From an uncultured Oscillibacter sp. (GTDB lineage Bacteria; Bacillota; Clostridia; Oscillospirales; Oscillospiraceae): a DNA stretch of 14,919 nt. The stretch is from positions 1 to 14,919 of the forward strand of contig CAAGJQ010000102.1 in the NCBI GenBank assembly GCA_900770295.1, given 5' to 3'. Made by a program: the position numbers and the translations under genes. Shown here in pieces: positions 1-6,542 of the stretch. Numbering within the stretch: the stretch's first letter is position 1; each line of letters opens with the position of its first letter. The notes beneath the pieces were generated by a model. The model worked only from the letters and a program-made list of their open reading frames with translations. It was not told the DNA's origin and did no database searches.

Positions 1-36
1 CCCGCTGATTTTCTGATATTGGTCAGCGTATTGGTC

Positions 37-78
37 AAAGCCCCGGCTCCGCCGAATCAGACGGAGCCGGGGCTTTTT
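37..78 (+). terminator. Rho-independent terminator of a gene left of the window
   Basis: A perfect 15-base stem (37-51 against 62-76) with a 10-base loop, GC-rich at its base, runs into TTTTTCT on the plus strand. The U-run is on the plus strand, so it should end a plus-strand transcript coming from outside the window. On the minus strand only three T follow the stem, so termination in that direction would be weak. Confidence 0.85.
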
Positions 79-321
79 CTCGATGGCAAACCTTGTTGCC
101 GTGATAGTAGCTTGAACCAAAACGATTGTCAAGTACCTCTTTCTGACTCAGGCAACTTGCGCTGCACCACCCCCACTCCATCAGATGGTGGGGAAATATA
201 TGAACAAGACGAATGTAACAATGAAAAAGACTTCAACGAAAACTCGCACTGAAATCACACAGCTGCTACTGAGCGGCTTCTTGACAAAATGGGAACCAGC
301 ACTTGGCTTTTTGTTGTCTGA
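79..321. other. Intergenic stretch without a recognisable gene
   Basis: This stretch lies between the left terminator and the end of desulfoferrodoxin. It holds the minus-strand promoter-like sequence at 104-132 and a hairpin at about 173-193 (CCCCA/TGGGG with CCAT/ATGG inside). A possible small plus-strand frame begins at ATG 200 after GGTGGGG and encodes a lysine/threonine-rich peptide, but it runs antisense into the end of the desulfoferrodoxin gene and resembles nothing I know. Composition is more AT-rich than the genes to the right. No clear terminator for the dfx operon is seen here. Confidence 0.5.
104..132 (-). promoter_or_regulatory. Minus-strand sigma-70-like promoter with no evident gene
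   Basis: Read on the minus strand, TTGACA (132 to 127) is followed by a 17-base spacer and TACTAT (109 to 104). Predicted start is near 97. The transcript would run straight into the hairpin at 37-76. No reading frame with a ribosome site is visible between start and hairpin, so this may be an orphan promoter, a short RNA, or the promoter of something left of the window. The match is by eye only. Confidence 0.4.
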
Positions 322-699
322 TCACACTTCGGTCATCCACAAGCCGTGGAGGTTGCAGTATGCGTAAACAGCCACTGCTTTGTCATCTCCCAGGGAGAAG
401 GTGACATTGGGATCATCGCCGGGCTTCAGGGTCTTGCGCTGACCGCCACGCTCCGTCTGAACATAGACCCACTCAATGAAATGTTCGGGAGCCATGGGAT
501 GGTTCACGGAACCTACATTGACGTTGATAGCACCGTCTTCCACAGTGACCACAGGCAGATGCTTTTCACCGCTGGCCTCCACAGTGTTGGGCTCCAGAGC
601 CTCCATTTTCTGGCCGCAGCATACCATCGGCACGCCAGAGTCATGGATCACGCCCACCAGATTGCCGCAGTGACGGCAGATGTAAAACTTTGCGCTCAT
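322..699 (-). CDS. dfx: Desulfoferrodoxin (superoxide reductase)
   Basis: Cytoplasmic superoxide reductase of 125 residues, the usual length for two-domain desulfoferrodoxin. It reduces superoxide to hydrogen peroxide using electrons from rubredoxin, without releasing oxygen. The N-terminal desulforedoxin-type Fe site is visible as C8-x2-C11 and C27-C28. The catalytic Fe(His)4Cys centre is visible as GEKHLP, HPMAPEHFIEW and CNLHGLW. The start chosen is ATG 699, preceded by a GGGGGAG ribosome site; the longer frame to 846 has no such support and its extra residues are a shadow of the upstream gene. It is last in the minus-strand operon, 13 bases after the ferredoxin-rubrerythrin gene. The rubredoxin and rubrerythrin upstream supply its electron donor and remove the peroxide it makes. 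Confidence 0.95.
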   Translation of the reverse strand: MSAKFYICRHCGNLVGVIHDSGVPMVCCGQKMEALEPNTVEASGEKHLPVVTVEDGAINVNVGSVNHPMAPEHFIEWVYVQTERGGQRKTLKPGDDPNVTFSLGDDKAVAVYAYCNLHGLWMTEV

Positions 700-712
700 C
701 AATAACTCCCCC

Positions 713-1861
713 TTAATAGTTTTCCGCGCGGACTTCGAAGAATGCCTGAGGATGCTTGCAGACAGGGCAGACCTCGGGGGCCGTGGTGCCAACGACCAGG
801 TGGCCGCAGTTGCGGCACTCCCACATGGTAACGCCGCTCTTCTCAAATACCTGCATGGCCTCCACGTTGCTCAGCAGCTTGCGGTAGCGCTCCTCATGGG
901 CTTTCTCGATGGCGGCAACGCCACGGAACTGCTCGGCCAGCTCATGGAAACCTTCCTCGTCGGCCTCACGGGCCATGCGGTCATACATATCCGTCCACTC
1001 GGCATTCTCGCCCTCAGCGGCGTGAAGCAGGTTCTCGGCGGTGTCGCCCAGTTCGCCCAGGGCCTTGAACCACAGCTTGGCGTGTTCCTTCTCGTTCTCC
1101 GCGGTGTGCAGGAACAACGCGGCGATCTGCTCGTAGCCGGCCTTCTTGGCGACGGAGGCAAAGTAGGTGTACTTGTTCCGGGCCTGACTCTCACCGGCGA
1201 AGGCTTCCCACAGGTTCTTCTCCGTCTTGGTGCCGGCATAGGGGTTCTTGGCAGGAGCCGCGGCTTCCTCGATCTTCACAAACTTATCAGCAGGCTGCTT
1301 GCAGACAGGGCACTTGAAATCAGGGGTCATGGGGCCTTCATGAATGTAACCGCAGACAGAGCATTTCCACTTTTCCATGTTCGTTTCCTCCGTTTTTTCA
1401 TTAAATGGAATGGTATGTAACAGGGCTTCCACAACATCCGCCGGGATGCCGGGATATGTTTTGATGCTTTCCAGAAACGCCTTGGTGTTGCCGCTCTGGG
1501 GGAGCATGAAGCCCGCCTCCCGGCACAGGTCTTCCGCCATCAGCCGGGAGGACTTTTCCACGGCCACGCTCAGAGCATCGGGCAGCTGAGAAGCAATGCT
1601 CTCGGCCTGGGCCTTGCTCTGTACCAGACCCCGCAGGGCTTCCACCACCTTGTCCTCCTTGGGCTGCTGCGCAGGGAGGGTCTTGGGAACCATAGAAATG
1701 GCAGAGGATGGACAGGCCTCGGCACAGGCGCCGCAGCCAATGCACTTCTCCGGATCAATCACGCTGTTCTCCGTATCCGTGGCCCCGGTGGGGCAGACAT
1801 AAAGACACAGGCAGTCCTTGGTGCACAGGCGAAGATTTCTCACCGCGTATTTTTCAGCCAT
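713..1861 (-). CDS. Ferredoxin-rubrerythrin fusion (NADH peroxidase type)
   Basis: One uninterrupted frame of 382 residues. Residues 1-60 are a 2[4Fe-4S] ferredoxin: an irregular first motif C-x3-C-x-C-x3-CP and a canonical second motif CIGCGACAEACP. Residues 61-160 are helical and unrecognised. From M162 comes a complete rubrerythrin: an N-terminal rubredoxin knuckle (CSVCGY...CPVC), a di-iron four-helix domain with the E...ExxH pairs (AENEKEH and AAIEKAHEE), and a second C-terminal rubredoxin knuckle (CRNCGH...CPVC). Rubrerythrins reduce hydrogen peroxide to water. The start is ATG 1861 or 1864 (tandem ATGs after GGGAGGG); the second gives better spacing. ATG 1864 overlaps the stop of the upstream rubredoxin gene by one base. 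A second ribosome site and ATG at 1378 could yield rubrerythrin alone, so this may act as two genes whose separating stop was lost. Confidence 0.88.
   Translation of the reverse strand: MAEKYAVRNLRLCTKDCLCLYVCPTGATDTENSVIDPEKCIGCGACAEACPSSAISMVPKTLPAQQPKEDKVVEALRGLVQSKAQAESIASQLPDALSVAVEKSSRLMAEDLCREAGFMLPQSGNTKAFLESIKTYPGIPADVVEALLHTIPFNEKTEETNMEKWKCSVCGYIHEGPMTPDFKCPVCKQPADKFVKIEEAAAPAKNPYAGTKTEKNLWEAFAGESQARNKYTYFASVAKKAGYEQIAALFLHTAENEKEHAKLWFKALGELGDTAENLLHAAEGENAEWTDMYDRMAREADEEGFHELAEQFRGVAAIEKAHEERYRKLLSNVEAMQVFEKSGVTMWECRNCGHLVVGTTAPEVCPVCKHPQAFFEVRAENY
1376..1391 (-). promoter_or_regulatory. Internal ribosome site and start for rubrerythrin alone
   Basis: Inside the fused frame, GGAGG (1391 to 1387) stands 8 bases before ATG 1378, exactly where the rubrerythrin domain begins (MEKWKCSVCGY). 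Independent translation from here would give a normal 221-residue rubrerythrin ending at 713. Confidence 0.65.
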
Positions 1862-1863
1862 CA

Positions 1864-2493
1864 TCAAGCCCTCCCTTCCGCTTTTTCAAATTTCCAGCTG
1901 GGCACCTTGCAGACCGGGCACAGTTCCGGAGCCGCATCGCCCACATAGACAAAGCCGCAGACCGTGCAGACCCAGACGCCGGTGTTCTCCAGCATCTTTT
2001 CCCCTTCGGTTTCGTAGCGTGTCAGCAGGGATTGGAGCATCCGGGTAACTTTTTCGCTCCAGACCTGGCACCGCAGGGCGCCCCGGTCCGGCTTTTCGGC
2101 GGATACTGCGTTGCCATAGGGATAGCCAACTGTAAGGTCGTTCTCAATGAGCTCCAGCAGCTTCTTGGTGCTGGCTTCCGGCACCGGCTCCGCCTTGGAC
2201 AGGAAGAACGCTGCCAGCTTCCGGAAGTCGTCCGCCTGCTGGGGCAGATACTGCTTTTCACAGCCTCTTGCCAAGTTGGAGCAGATGATGCTCATTTCCA
2301 TGGCGGACAGTTCCTTCTCCACGTGGGGCTTGTCCAGCGCGGCAGCAGGCTTGGCCTGCTCGGTTTTCTCCCGGAATTGGGATTTATCTGCACCGCACAG
2401 GGGACACTTCCAATCGACAGGAAGATCTTCCCACTTGCCACCGGCAGCTTCGTCATAAATATAGCCGCAAATACTGCAAACATATTGCTTCAT
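1864..2493 (-). CDS. Two-rubredoxin protein with a helical middle domain
   Basis: Protein of 209 residues. Residues 1-45 are a rubredoxin: C6-x2-C9-GYIYD and W28-K-C30-PLC33-GADKSQF. The loop between the cysteine pairs is about nine residues shorter than in standard rubredoxin. The middle, about 50-175, is predicted helical and I do not recognise it. The C-terminus has a second, rubrerythrin-like knuckle (CTVCGF...CPVC). Rubredoxins carry single electrons to superoxide reductase and rubrerythrin, and both are encoded next in the operon. Start is ATG 2493 with GGAGG upstream; the longer frame to 2613 would cover the operator and promoter and is rejected. It is the first gene of the three-gene operon and shares a TGATG stop/start junction with the next gene. 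Confidence 0.85.
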   Translation of the reverse strand: MKQYVCSICGYIYDEAAGGKWEDLPVDWKCPLCGADKSQFREKTEQAKPAAALDKPHVEKELSAMEMSIICSNLARGCEKQYLPQQADDFRKLAAFFLSKAEPVPEASTKKLLELIENDLTVGYPYGNAVSAEKPDRGALRCQVWSEKVTRMLQSLLTRYETEGEKMLENTGVWVCTVCGFVYVGDAAPELCPVCKVPSWKFEKAEGRA

Positions 2494-2518
2494 AGGGTTC
2501 ACCGCCTCCTTTAGCCAT

Positions 2519-2524
2519 ATTTTA
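2519..2524 (-). promoter_or_regulatory. -10 element of the rubredoxin-rubrerythrin-dfx operon
   Basis: TAAAAT on the minus strand, with predicted transcription start near 2512, 19 bases before ATG 2493. No TTGACA-like -35 is present; the operator at 2546-2558 sits where the -35 would be. This is typical of an activator-dependent promoter. Confidence 0.6.
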
Positions 2525-2545
2525 TCAAATCGCGGCACAAATACC

Positions 2546-2558
2546 GTGACTTTGTCAC
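2546..2558. promoter_or_regulatory. Operator A: Crp/Fnr-type site of the oxygen-defence operon
   Basis: GTGAC-TTT-GTCAC, a perfect 5+3+5 palindrome centred at 2552, 28 bases from the upstream end of the -10 and about -40 from the predicted start. On the minus strand it is followed by GG, as in the two sister sites near 6577 and 7087. Half-sites GTGA/TCAC are those read by Crp-like regulators, though the spacing (N5) is one base shorter than in the classical CRP site. Confidence 0.7.
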
Positions 2559-2563
2559 TTATT

Positions 2564-3334
2564 TCAGCCGCAGGAGTGATGGCCGCAGCCATAATCACCG
2601 CAGTTGCCCTCATGGTGGTGCTCTCCGTGGTGGCTGCACATCACATTGGGGTTATAGGCCAGCGTTCCGGCAGCCAGCGCTTCCGCCGCCCGGTCCGCAT
2701 CGCCGGACACGCCGCCATACAGCTGGATACCCGCCGCTTCCAGCGCCGCCTGGGCGCCACCGCCGATGCCACCGCAGATCAGGGCGTCCACATGCAGCGC
2801 ACTCAGGACGCCCGCCAGCGCGCCGTGGCCGCTGCCGTTGGTGTCCACCACCTCTGCGGATACGATCTTCCCGTTTTCCACGTCGTAGACCTTGAACTGC
2901 TCCGTGTGGCCAAAGTGCTGAAAAATTTCTCCGTTTTCGTAAGTGACCGCAATTCTCATGATGGTTTCTCCTTTTGGTTTTGCGTACTGTTGGTTGAATT
3001 TTTGCTTATAGCAATTGCTGCATCCGCAGGCCCGGTTGCCCCCGTTGCAGAGCTGATAGTCTCCGCCTTCGATCCGCAGGGGCAGGCCGTCCACCAGCAC
3101 GTCCGCCAGTTTCTTACGGGCGCTGGCGTAGATCTGCTGCACTGTGGTGCGGGCCACCTGCATGAAGTCGCCGCACTGTTCCTGGGAGAGTCCCTCTTTG
3201 TCGATGAGGCGGATGGTCTCATACTCATCCACTGTCAGGACGACGGCCTGTTCTCTGTTTTTATGGTCTTCCGGCAAAAACGTCAATGTCTGCGGAAAAT
3301 CACACACGCGCCTGCATTTCTTTGGCCTTGGCAC
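2564..3334 (-). CDS. DUF134 (UPF0251) - NifX/NafY fusion protein
   Basis: 256 residues. Residues 1-110 are a DUF134/UPF0251 domain: the PRPKKCRRVC start, a helix-turn-helix-like segment around residues 47-80 and a cysteine-rich end with ACGCSNC. From M126 it is a dinitrogenase iron-molybdenum cofactor family (NifX/NafY-like) domain: MRIAVTYENG, HFGHTEQF and the glycine-rich ICGGIGGGAQ. The last 25 residues are rich in His and Cys, suggesting metal binding. No other nitrogen-fixation gene is present, so a role in nitrogenase is not implied; anaerobes carry such proteins in general metal/Fe-S contexts. Start is GTG 3334 with AAGGAGG upstream. The fused frame has an internal ribosome site and ATG at 2959. 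It is divergent from the Crp/Fnr regulator through a shared palindromic promoter region. Confidence 0.85.
   Translation of the reverse strand: MPRPKKCRRVCDFPQTLTFLPEDHKNREQAVVLTVDEYETIRLIDKEGLSQEQCGDFMQVARTTVQQIYASARKKLADVLVDGLPLRIEGGDYQLCNGGNRACGCSNCYKQKFNQQYAKPKGETIMRIAVTYENGEIFQHFGHTEQFKVYDVENGKIVSAEVVDTNGSGHGALAGVLSALHVDALICGGIGGGAQAALEAAGIQLYGGVSGDADRAAEALAAGTLAYNPNVMCSHHGEHHHEGNCGDYGCGHHSCG
2957..2974 (-). promoter_or_regulatory. Internal ribosome site and start for the NifX-like domain
   Basis: AAAGGAG (2974 to 2968) lies 8 bases before ATG 2959, exactly at the domain junction. Translation from here would give a stand-alone NifX-like protein of 131 residues. The same arrangement and spacing occur in the ferredoxin-rubrerythrin fusion of the neighbouring operon. 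Confidence 0.65.
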
Positions 3335-3372
3335 AGGGGATACCTCCTTTTTGCGCTTTGTTTTGTAAGCAT

Positions 3373-3401
3373 AGTATAGGGCTGTTTACGGCATATGTCA
3401 A
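3373..3401 (-). promoter_or_regulatory. Promoter of the DUF134-NifX gene
   Basis: Minus strand: TTGACA (3401 to 3396), 17-base spacer, TATACT (3378 to 3373). Near-perfect sigma-70-type promoter. It is the mirror image of the promoter for the divergent regulator. Confidence 0.8.
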
Positions 3402-3427
3402 TTATAATAATTGACATATGCCGTAAA
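3385..3427. repeat. Perfect 43-base palindrome between divergent promoters
   Basis: Two 21-base arms (3385-3405 and 3407-3427) are perfectly complementary around one central base. The arms contain TTTACGG, CATATG and the -35 hexamers TTGACA of both divergent promoters. The symmetry stops just before the two -10 boxes. This is the expected look of an operator that controls both directions at once, probably for the adjacent Crp/Fnr protein or an unlinked regulator. It does not contain the GTGAYNNNRTCAC site found at the other three promoters. Confidence 0.85.
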
Positions 3428-3439
3428 TGGTTTTATACT
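3411..3439 (+). promoter_or_regulatory. Promoter of the Crp/Fnr regulator gene
   Basis: TTGACA (3411-3416), 17-base spacer, TATACT (3434-3439). Predicted start is near 3446, about 20 bases before ATG 3467, with GAGGGG between. Confidence 0.8.
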
Positions 3440-3466
3440 GGGTATCACGGAAAGAGGGGACGGACC

Positions 3467-4120
3467 ATGGAGTTTCAAGATTATTTTCCCATTTGGGACA
3501 AACTGACCCTTGCGCAGCAGGAGCGGCTGAAAGGCAGTGCGGTCAGCCGAACGGTCAAAAAGGGGACCGCCCTCCACAGCGGCAGTATGGACTGCGCCGG
3601 ACTGCTTCTGGTCCGGAAGGGGCAGCTCCGCGCCTACATCCTCTCCGACGAGGGACGGGAGATCACCCTCTACCGCCTGTTTGACCGGGATATCTGCCTG
3701 TTCTCCGCTTCCTGCATGATGCGGTCTATTCAATTTGACATGATGATCGAGGAGGAAAAGGACACAGAACTGTGGATCGTTCCCACTGAGATTTACCAGA
3801 GCCTGATGCAAGAGTCTGCCCCGGTATCCAATTTTACCAATGAGATCATGGCCTCCCGGTTTTCCGAGGTCATGTGGCTCATGGAGCAGATCATGTGGAA
3901 GAGTTTTGACAAACGGCTGGCTGAATTTTTGCTGGAAGAAAGCACGCTGGAAGGGGATAATACGCTGAAACTCACCCATGAGACCATCGCCAACCACCTG
4001 GGCACCGCCCGGGAGGTGGTCACCCGGATGCTTCGGTATTTCCAGAGCGAGGGCATGGTGAAGCTGGCCCGGGGGACCGTGGAGATCACGGATGCGGAAA
4101 AGCTGCGGCAAATGAGCTGA
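3467..4120 (+). CDS. Crp/Fnr-family transcriptional regulator
   Basis: 217 residues, a normal family length. An N-terminal cyclic-nucleotide-binding-like beta-barrel (about 8-115), a long dimer helix (about 120-150) and a C-terminal winged helix-turn-helix (about 168-210). The recognition helix reads T-A-R-E-V-V-T-R, placing R182, E183 and R187 at the positions of CRP R180, E181 and R185, which read GTGA half-sites; FNR has Val in place of the first Arg and reads TTGA. There is no FNR-type four-cysteine cluster; the cysteines are C43, C77 and C83 (ICLFSASC), so the signal is unknown. ATG 3467 follows GAGGGG and leaves the promoter free; the longer frame from 3395 would start inside the promoter. 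The GTGA-type operators at three nearby promoters make it their likely activator. Confidence 0.9.
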   Translation: MEFQDYFPIWDKLTLAQQERLKGSAVSRTVKKGTALHSGSMDCAGLLLVRKGQLRAYILSDEGREITLYRLFDRDICLFSASCMMRSIQFDMMIEEEKDTELWIVPTEIYQSLMQESAPVSNFTNEIMASRFSEVMWLMEQIMWKSFDKRLAEFLLEESTLEGDNTLKLTHETIANHLGTAREVVTRMLRYFQSEGMVKLARGTVEITDAEKLRQMS

Positions 4121-4125
4121 ATCAG

Positions 4126-4161
4126 AAAAGGCCTCCGGTGCTGATGCACAGGAGGCCTTTT
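4126..4161. terminator. Bidirectional terminator between convergent genes
   Basis: An 11-base stem AAAAGGCCTCC (4126-4136) and its complement (4151-4161) with a 14-base loop. A on one side and T on the other give a short U-run in both directions. It serves the plus-strand regulator and the minus-strand reductase operon, which converge here. Confidence 0.85.
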
Positions 4162-4169
4162 GCATATGG

Positions 4170-5864
4170 TCAGATTTTGTCCATGCCACAGGCGGTGGCT
4201 GATTCAATAAGGCAGCGGTCGTTCATTACCGCGTCGTAGAAGCGGAAGCCGCCGGAGAAGTTGTAGCACTCGAAGCCGTTACCGGCCAGGATACGGCAGG
4301 CGATATAGCTGCGCAGGCCACTCTGGCAGATGACATAGACGGGCTTGCCCTTGTCCAGCTCACCCAGCCGCTCCCGCAGCTCGTCCACCGGAATATTGGT
4401 GAAGCCGTCGATGTGTCCGAGGGTGAATTCCTCCACCGTGCGGGTATCCAGCAGCGTCACGCTGCCGTCCCGGGGGAGGTTGTCCACATCAGCCAAATGC
4501 CACTGCTTCAGGACACCGCTGGCAATGTTCTCAATCATGAAGCCAGCCATGTTGACCGGGTCCTTGGCGGAGGAATAGGGCGGCGCATAGGCCAGGTCCA
4601 GGTCTTTCAGTTCCGTGGCCTTCATCCCCGCACGGATGGCAGTGGCCAGCACGTCGATGCGCTTGTCCACGCCCTCGTAGCCCACGATCTGGGCGCCCAG
4701 CAGACGGTAAGTCTTTTTTTCAAAGACCACCTTCATGGTCATCACCTTGCCGCCGGGATAGTAGCCCGCGTGGCTCATGGGAGACAGGATGACGGTGTCC
4801 ACATCCAGTCCGGCTTTTCTGGCGTTGGTCTCATTGACACCGGTGGAAGCCGCTGTCATATCAAAGACCTTGATGACCGAGCTGCCCTGACTGCCTCGAT
4901 AACGGCTATCGCCACCGCAGATGTTGTCCGCCGCGATGCGGCCCTGCTTGTTGGCGGGGCCCGCCAGGGAGAGCAGGACATCCTGCCCGGTGACGAAGTG
5001 CTTCACTTGAACCGCGTCGCCCACAGCGTAGATGTCGGGAACGGAGGTCTCCATCCGGTCATTGACCACGATACTGCCCTTGACGCCCAGCTCCAGGCCC
5101 GCTTCTTGAGCGAGGTGGGTGTCCGGAGAAACACCGATCGCCAGCACCACCATGTCGGCATGGAGGGGCGCTTCGTCCTTCAGCAGCACATCCACGCCGC
5201 CGTTCTTCTCCTCGAAGCCCTCCACCGTGTGACCCAGGGCCAGCTTGACGCCGTGCCTGCGCATTTCACTGTGGATAAAGGACGCCATGTCCGGGTCAAA
5301 GGGGTTCATCAGCTGCTTGGGACGCTGGACGATGGTGACCTCCATCCCCAACTCCCGCAGGTTCTCCGCCAGCTCCAGACTGATGAAGCCGCCGCCCGCC
5401 AGTACGGCGGACTGGGGGTGGTTCCGGTCAATGTACTCTCTGATGCGGAACGTGTCCTCCACGGTGCGCAGGGTGAACAGCCTGTCCAATCCCACGCCGG
5501 GGAGCCGGGGCTGGGTGGGCTTGGCGCCGGGAGAGAGGATCAGCTTGTCGTAGGATTCATCAAATGTCTCCCCAGTCTCCAGATTTGTCACGGAAACCGT
5601 CTTTTTGCCGGGATGGATGGCGGTGACCTCGTGGCGCACACGCATAGCGACCCGGAAGCGGGAGAAAAAGCTCTCCGGCGTCTGGAGAGTCAACTCCTCG
5701 GGGTCCTCAATGCCCCCGCCGATGTAATAGGGCAGGCCGCAGTTGGCGTAGGAGATGTACCCGGACCGCTCAAACACCACGATCTCCGCCTGCTCATCCA
5801 ATCTGCGGATGCGGGCCGCGGCGGTAGCGCCGCCTGCCACGCCGCCTACGATGACAACTTTCAT
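4170..5864 (-). CDS. CoA-disulfide / persulfide reductase with C-terminal rhodanese domain
   Basis: 564 residues, the length of CoADR-rhodanese fusions. FAD/NAD(P)H-dependent flavoprotein that reduces CoA disulfide or, in characterised fusions, CoA/glutathione persulfides and polysulfides. Visible features: N-terminal FAD motif VGGVAGGATAAARIRR, active-site C42 in SYANCGLPYYIGG, second dinucleotide motif LAGGGFISLELAENL, FAD motif DIYAVGDAV, a dimerisation domain, and a rhodanese domain from about 470 with catalytic C513 in CQSGLRS. The start is ATG 5864, one base after the stop of the upstream rhodanese; the frame extends to 5987 but overlaps that gene. It is last in the operon with thioredoxin and rhodanese, ending at the terminator at 4126-4161. 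Exact substrate cannot be told from the sequence. Confidence 0.93.
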   Translation of the reverse strand: MKVVIVGGVAGGATAAARIRRLDEQAEIVVFERSGYISYANCGLPYYIGGGIEDPEELTLQTPESFFSRFRVAMRVRHEVTAIHPGKKTVSVTNLETGETFDESYDKLILSPGAKPTQPRLPGVGLDRLFTLRTVEDTFRIREYIDRNHPQSAVLAGGGFISLELAENLRELGMEVTIVQRPKQLMNPFDPDMASFIHSEMRRHGVKLALGHTVEGFEEKNGGVDVLLKDEAPLHADMVVLAIGVSPDTHLAQEAGLELGVKGSIVVNDRMETSVPDIYAVGDAVQVKHFVTGQDVLLSLAGPANKQGRIAADNICGGDSRYRGSQGSSVIKVFDMTAASTGVNETNARKAGLDVDTVILSPMSHAGYYPGGKVMTMKVVFEKKTYRLLGAQIVGYEGVDKRIDVLATAIRAGMKATELKDLDLAYAPPYSSAKDPVNMAGFMIENIASGVLKQWHLADVDNLPRDGSVTLLDTRTVEEFTLGHIDGFTNIPVDELRERLGELDKGKPVYVICQSGLRSYIACRILAGNGFECYNFSGGFRFYDAVMNDRCLIESATACGMDKI

Positions 5865-5865
5865 C

Positions 5866-6186
5866 TTACTGTTCCACCTTTCCTGCATAGGCGGCGATGC
5901 CGCCGATATTTTTGACGTTGGTGTATCCCATGCGCCGCAGTGCCATAACCGCCTGAGCGCTTCTGGCTCCGCTGTAACAATAGGCAAAAATGGACGTATT
6001 CTGATTATTGACCAGGCCGGTCACCTTGTCAAGGGACTGCAGCGGTACATTCTTGCTGCCGGGGATATGGCCCTCCCGGTATTCCTCCGGCGTGCGGACA
6101 TCCAGCAGGACTGCGCCGGGAGCGGCCTGATAATCTTTTATACCCTGGCTGATGTCGGGGCCTTTCAGGAAATCGAAGAATCCCAT
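5866..6186 (-). CDS. Single-domain rhodanese sulfurtransferase
   Basis: 106 residues, one rhodanese domain, no signal peptide, so cytoplasmic. Motifs: LLDVRTPEEYREGHIPGS and the active-site loop CYSGARS with C70, which would carry a persulfide. The N-terminal MGFFDFLKG segment is common to small gut-clostridial rhodaneses. ATG 6186 has GAGGAGGG upstream and follows the thioredoxin gene by 13 bases; the downstream reductase begins one base after its stop, indicating translational coupling. It probably moves sulfane sulfur to or from the reductase and thioredoxin. Confidence 0.93.
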   Translation of the reverse strand: MGFFDFLKGPDISQGIKDYQAAPGAVLLDVRTPEEYREGHIPGSKNVPLQSLDKVTGLVNNQNTSIFAYCYSGARSAQAVMALRRMGYTNVKNIGGIAAYAGKVEQ

Positions 6187-6199
6187 ACCTGTGCCCTCC

Positions 6200-6505
6200 T
6201 CACAGCATGGCCAGGATCTGCCCTTTGGGTCTTGCTCCCACCATTTGATTGACGACCTTGCCGCCCTTCATCACCACCAGGGTGGGGATGCTCATGACGC
6301 CGAACTGTGCGGCCAGTTCCGGCTGCTCGTCCACATTGACCTTGCCGACCTTGATGTCGCCGCGCTCGGCTGCGATCTCATCCACAATGGGACTGACCAT
6401 CCGGCAGGGGCCGCACCAGGGCGCCCAGAAGTCCAGCAGGACGGGCATCTCAGAATTCAGAATTTCATTCTGAAAATTATTCTTGTTGATATTGATGGCA
6501 GACAT
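6200..6505 (-). CDS. trxA: Thioredoxin
   Basis: 101 residues, classic single-domain thioredoxin. The active site WCGPC (C31, C34) and the cis-proline loop MSIPT are present, with FWAPWCGPCR context. It reduces disulfides and persulfides in the cytoplasm. ATG 6505 has GGAGG 8 bases upstream; the TTG at 6511 is less likely. First gene of the operon with rhodanese and CoA-disulfide reductase. No thioredoxin reductase is in the window, so its reductant is either encoded elsewhere or the linked flavoprotein contributes. Confidence 0.95.
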   Translation of the reverse strand: MSAININKNNFQNEILNSEMPVLLDFWAPWCGPCRMVSPIVDEIAAERGDIKVGKVNVDEQPELAAQFGVMSIPTLVVMKGGKVVNQMVGARPKGQILAML

Positions 6506-6542
6506 ATGCAAGTCCTCCTATAATCTTTTGTTTGGTAGCTCT

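Noticed and set aside
19..252. 77-residue plus-strand frame
   Set aside because: It reads through the terminator hairpin at 37-78 and has no ribosome site or recognisable content.
185..367. Small plus-strand protein starting at ATG 185 or 200
   Set aside because: It overlaps the end of desulfoferrodoxin antisense and resembles no family; too weak to call, though GGTGGGG precedes ATG 200.
2564..3334. Nitrogen-fixation function from the NifX-like domain
   Set aside because: No nif genes are in the window and the domain is common in non-fixing anaerobes.
4413..5915. 500-residue plus-strand open frame
   Set aside because: Antisense shadow of the CoA-disulfide reductase gene, whose motifs are unmistakable; no family resemblance and no ribosome site.
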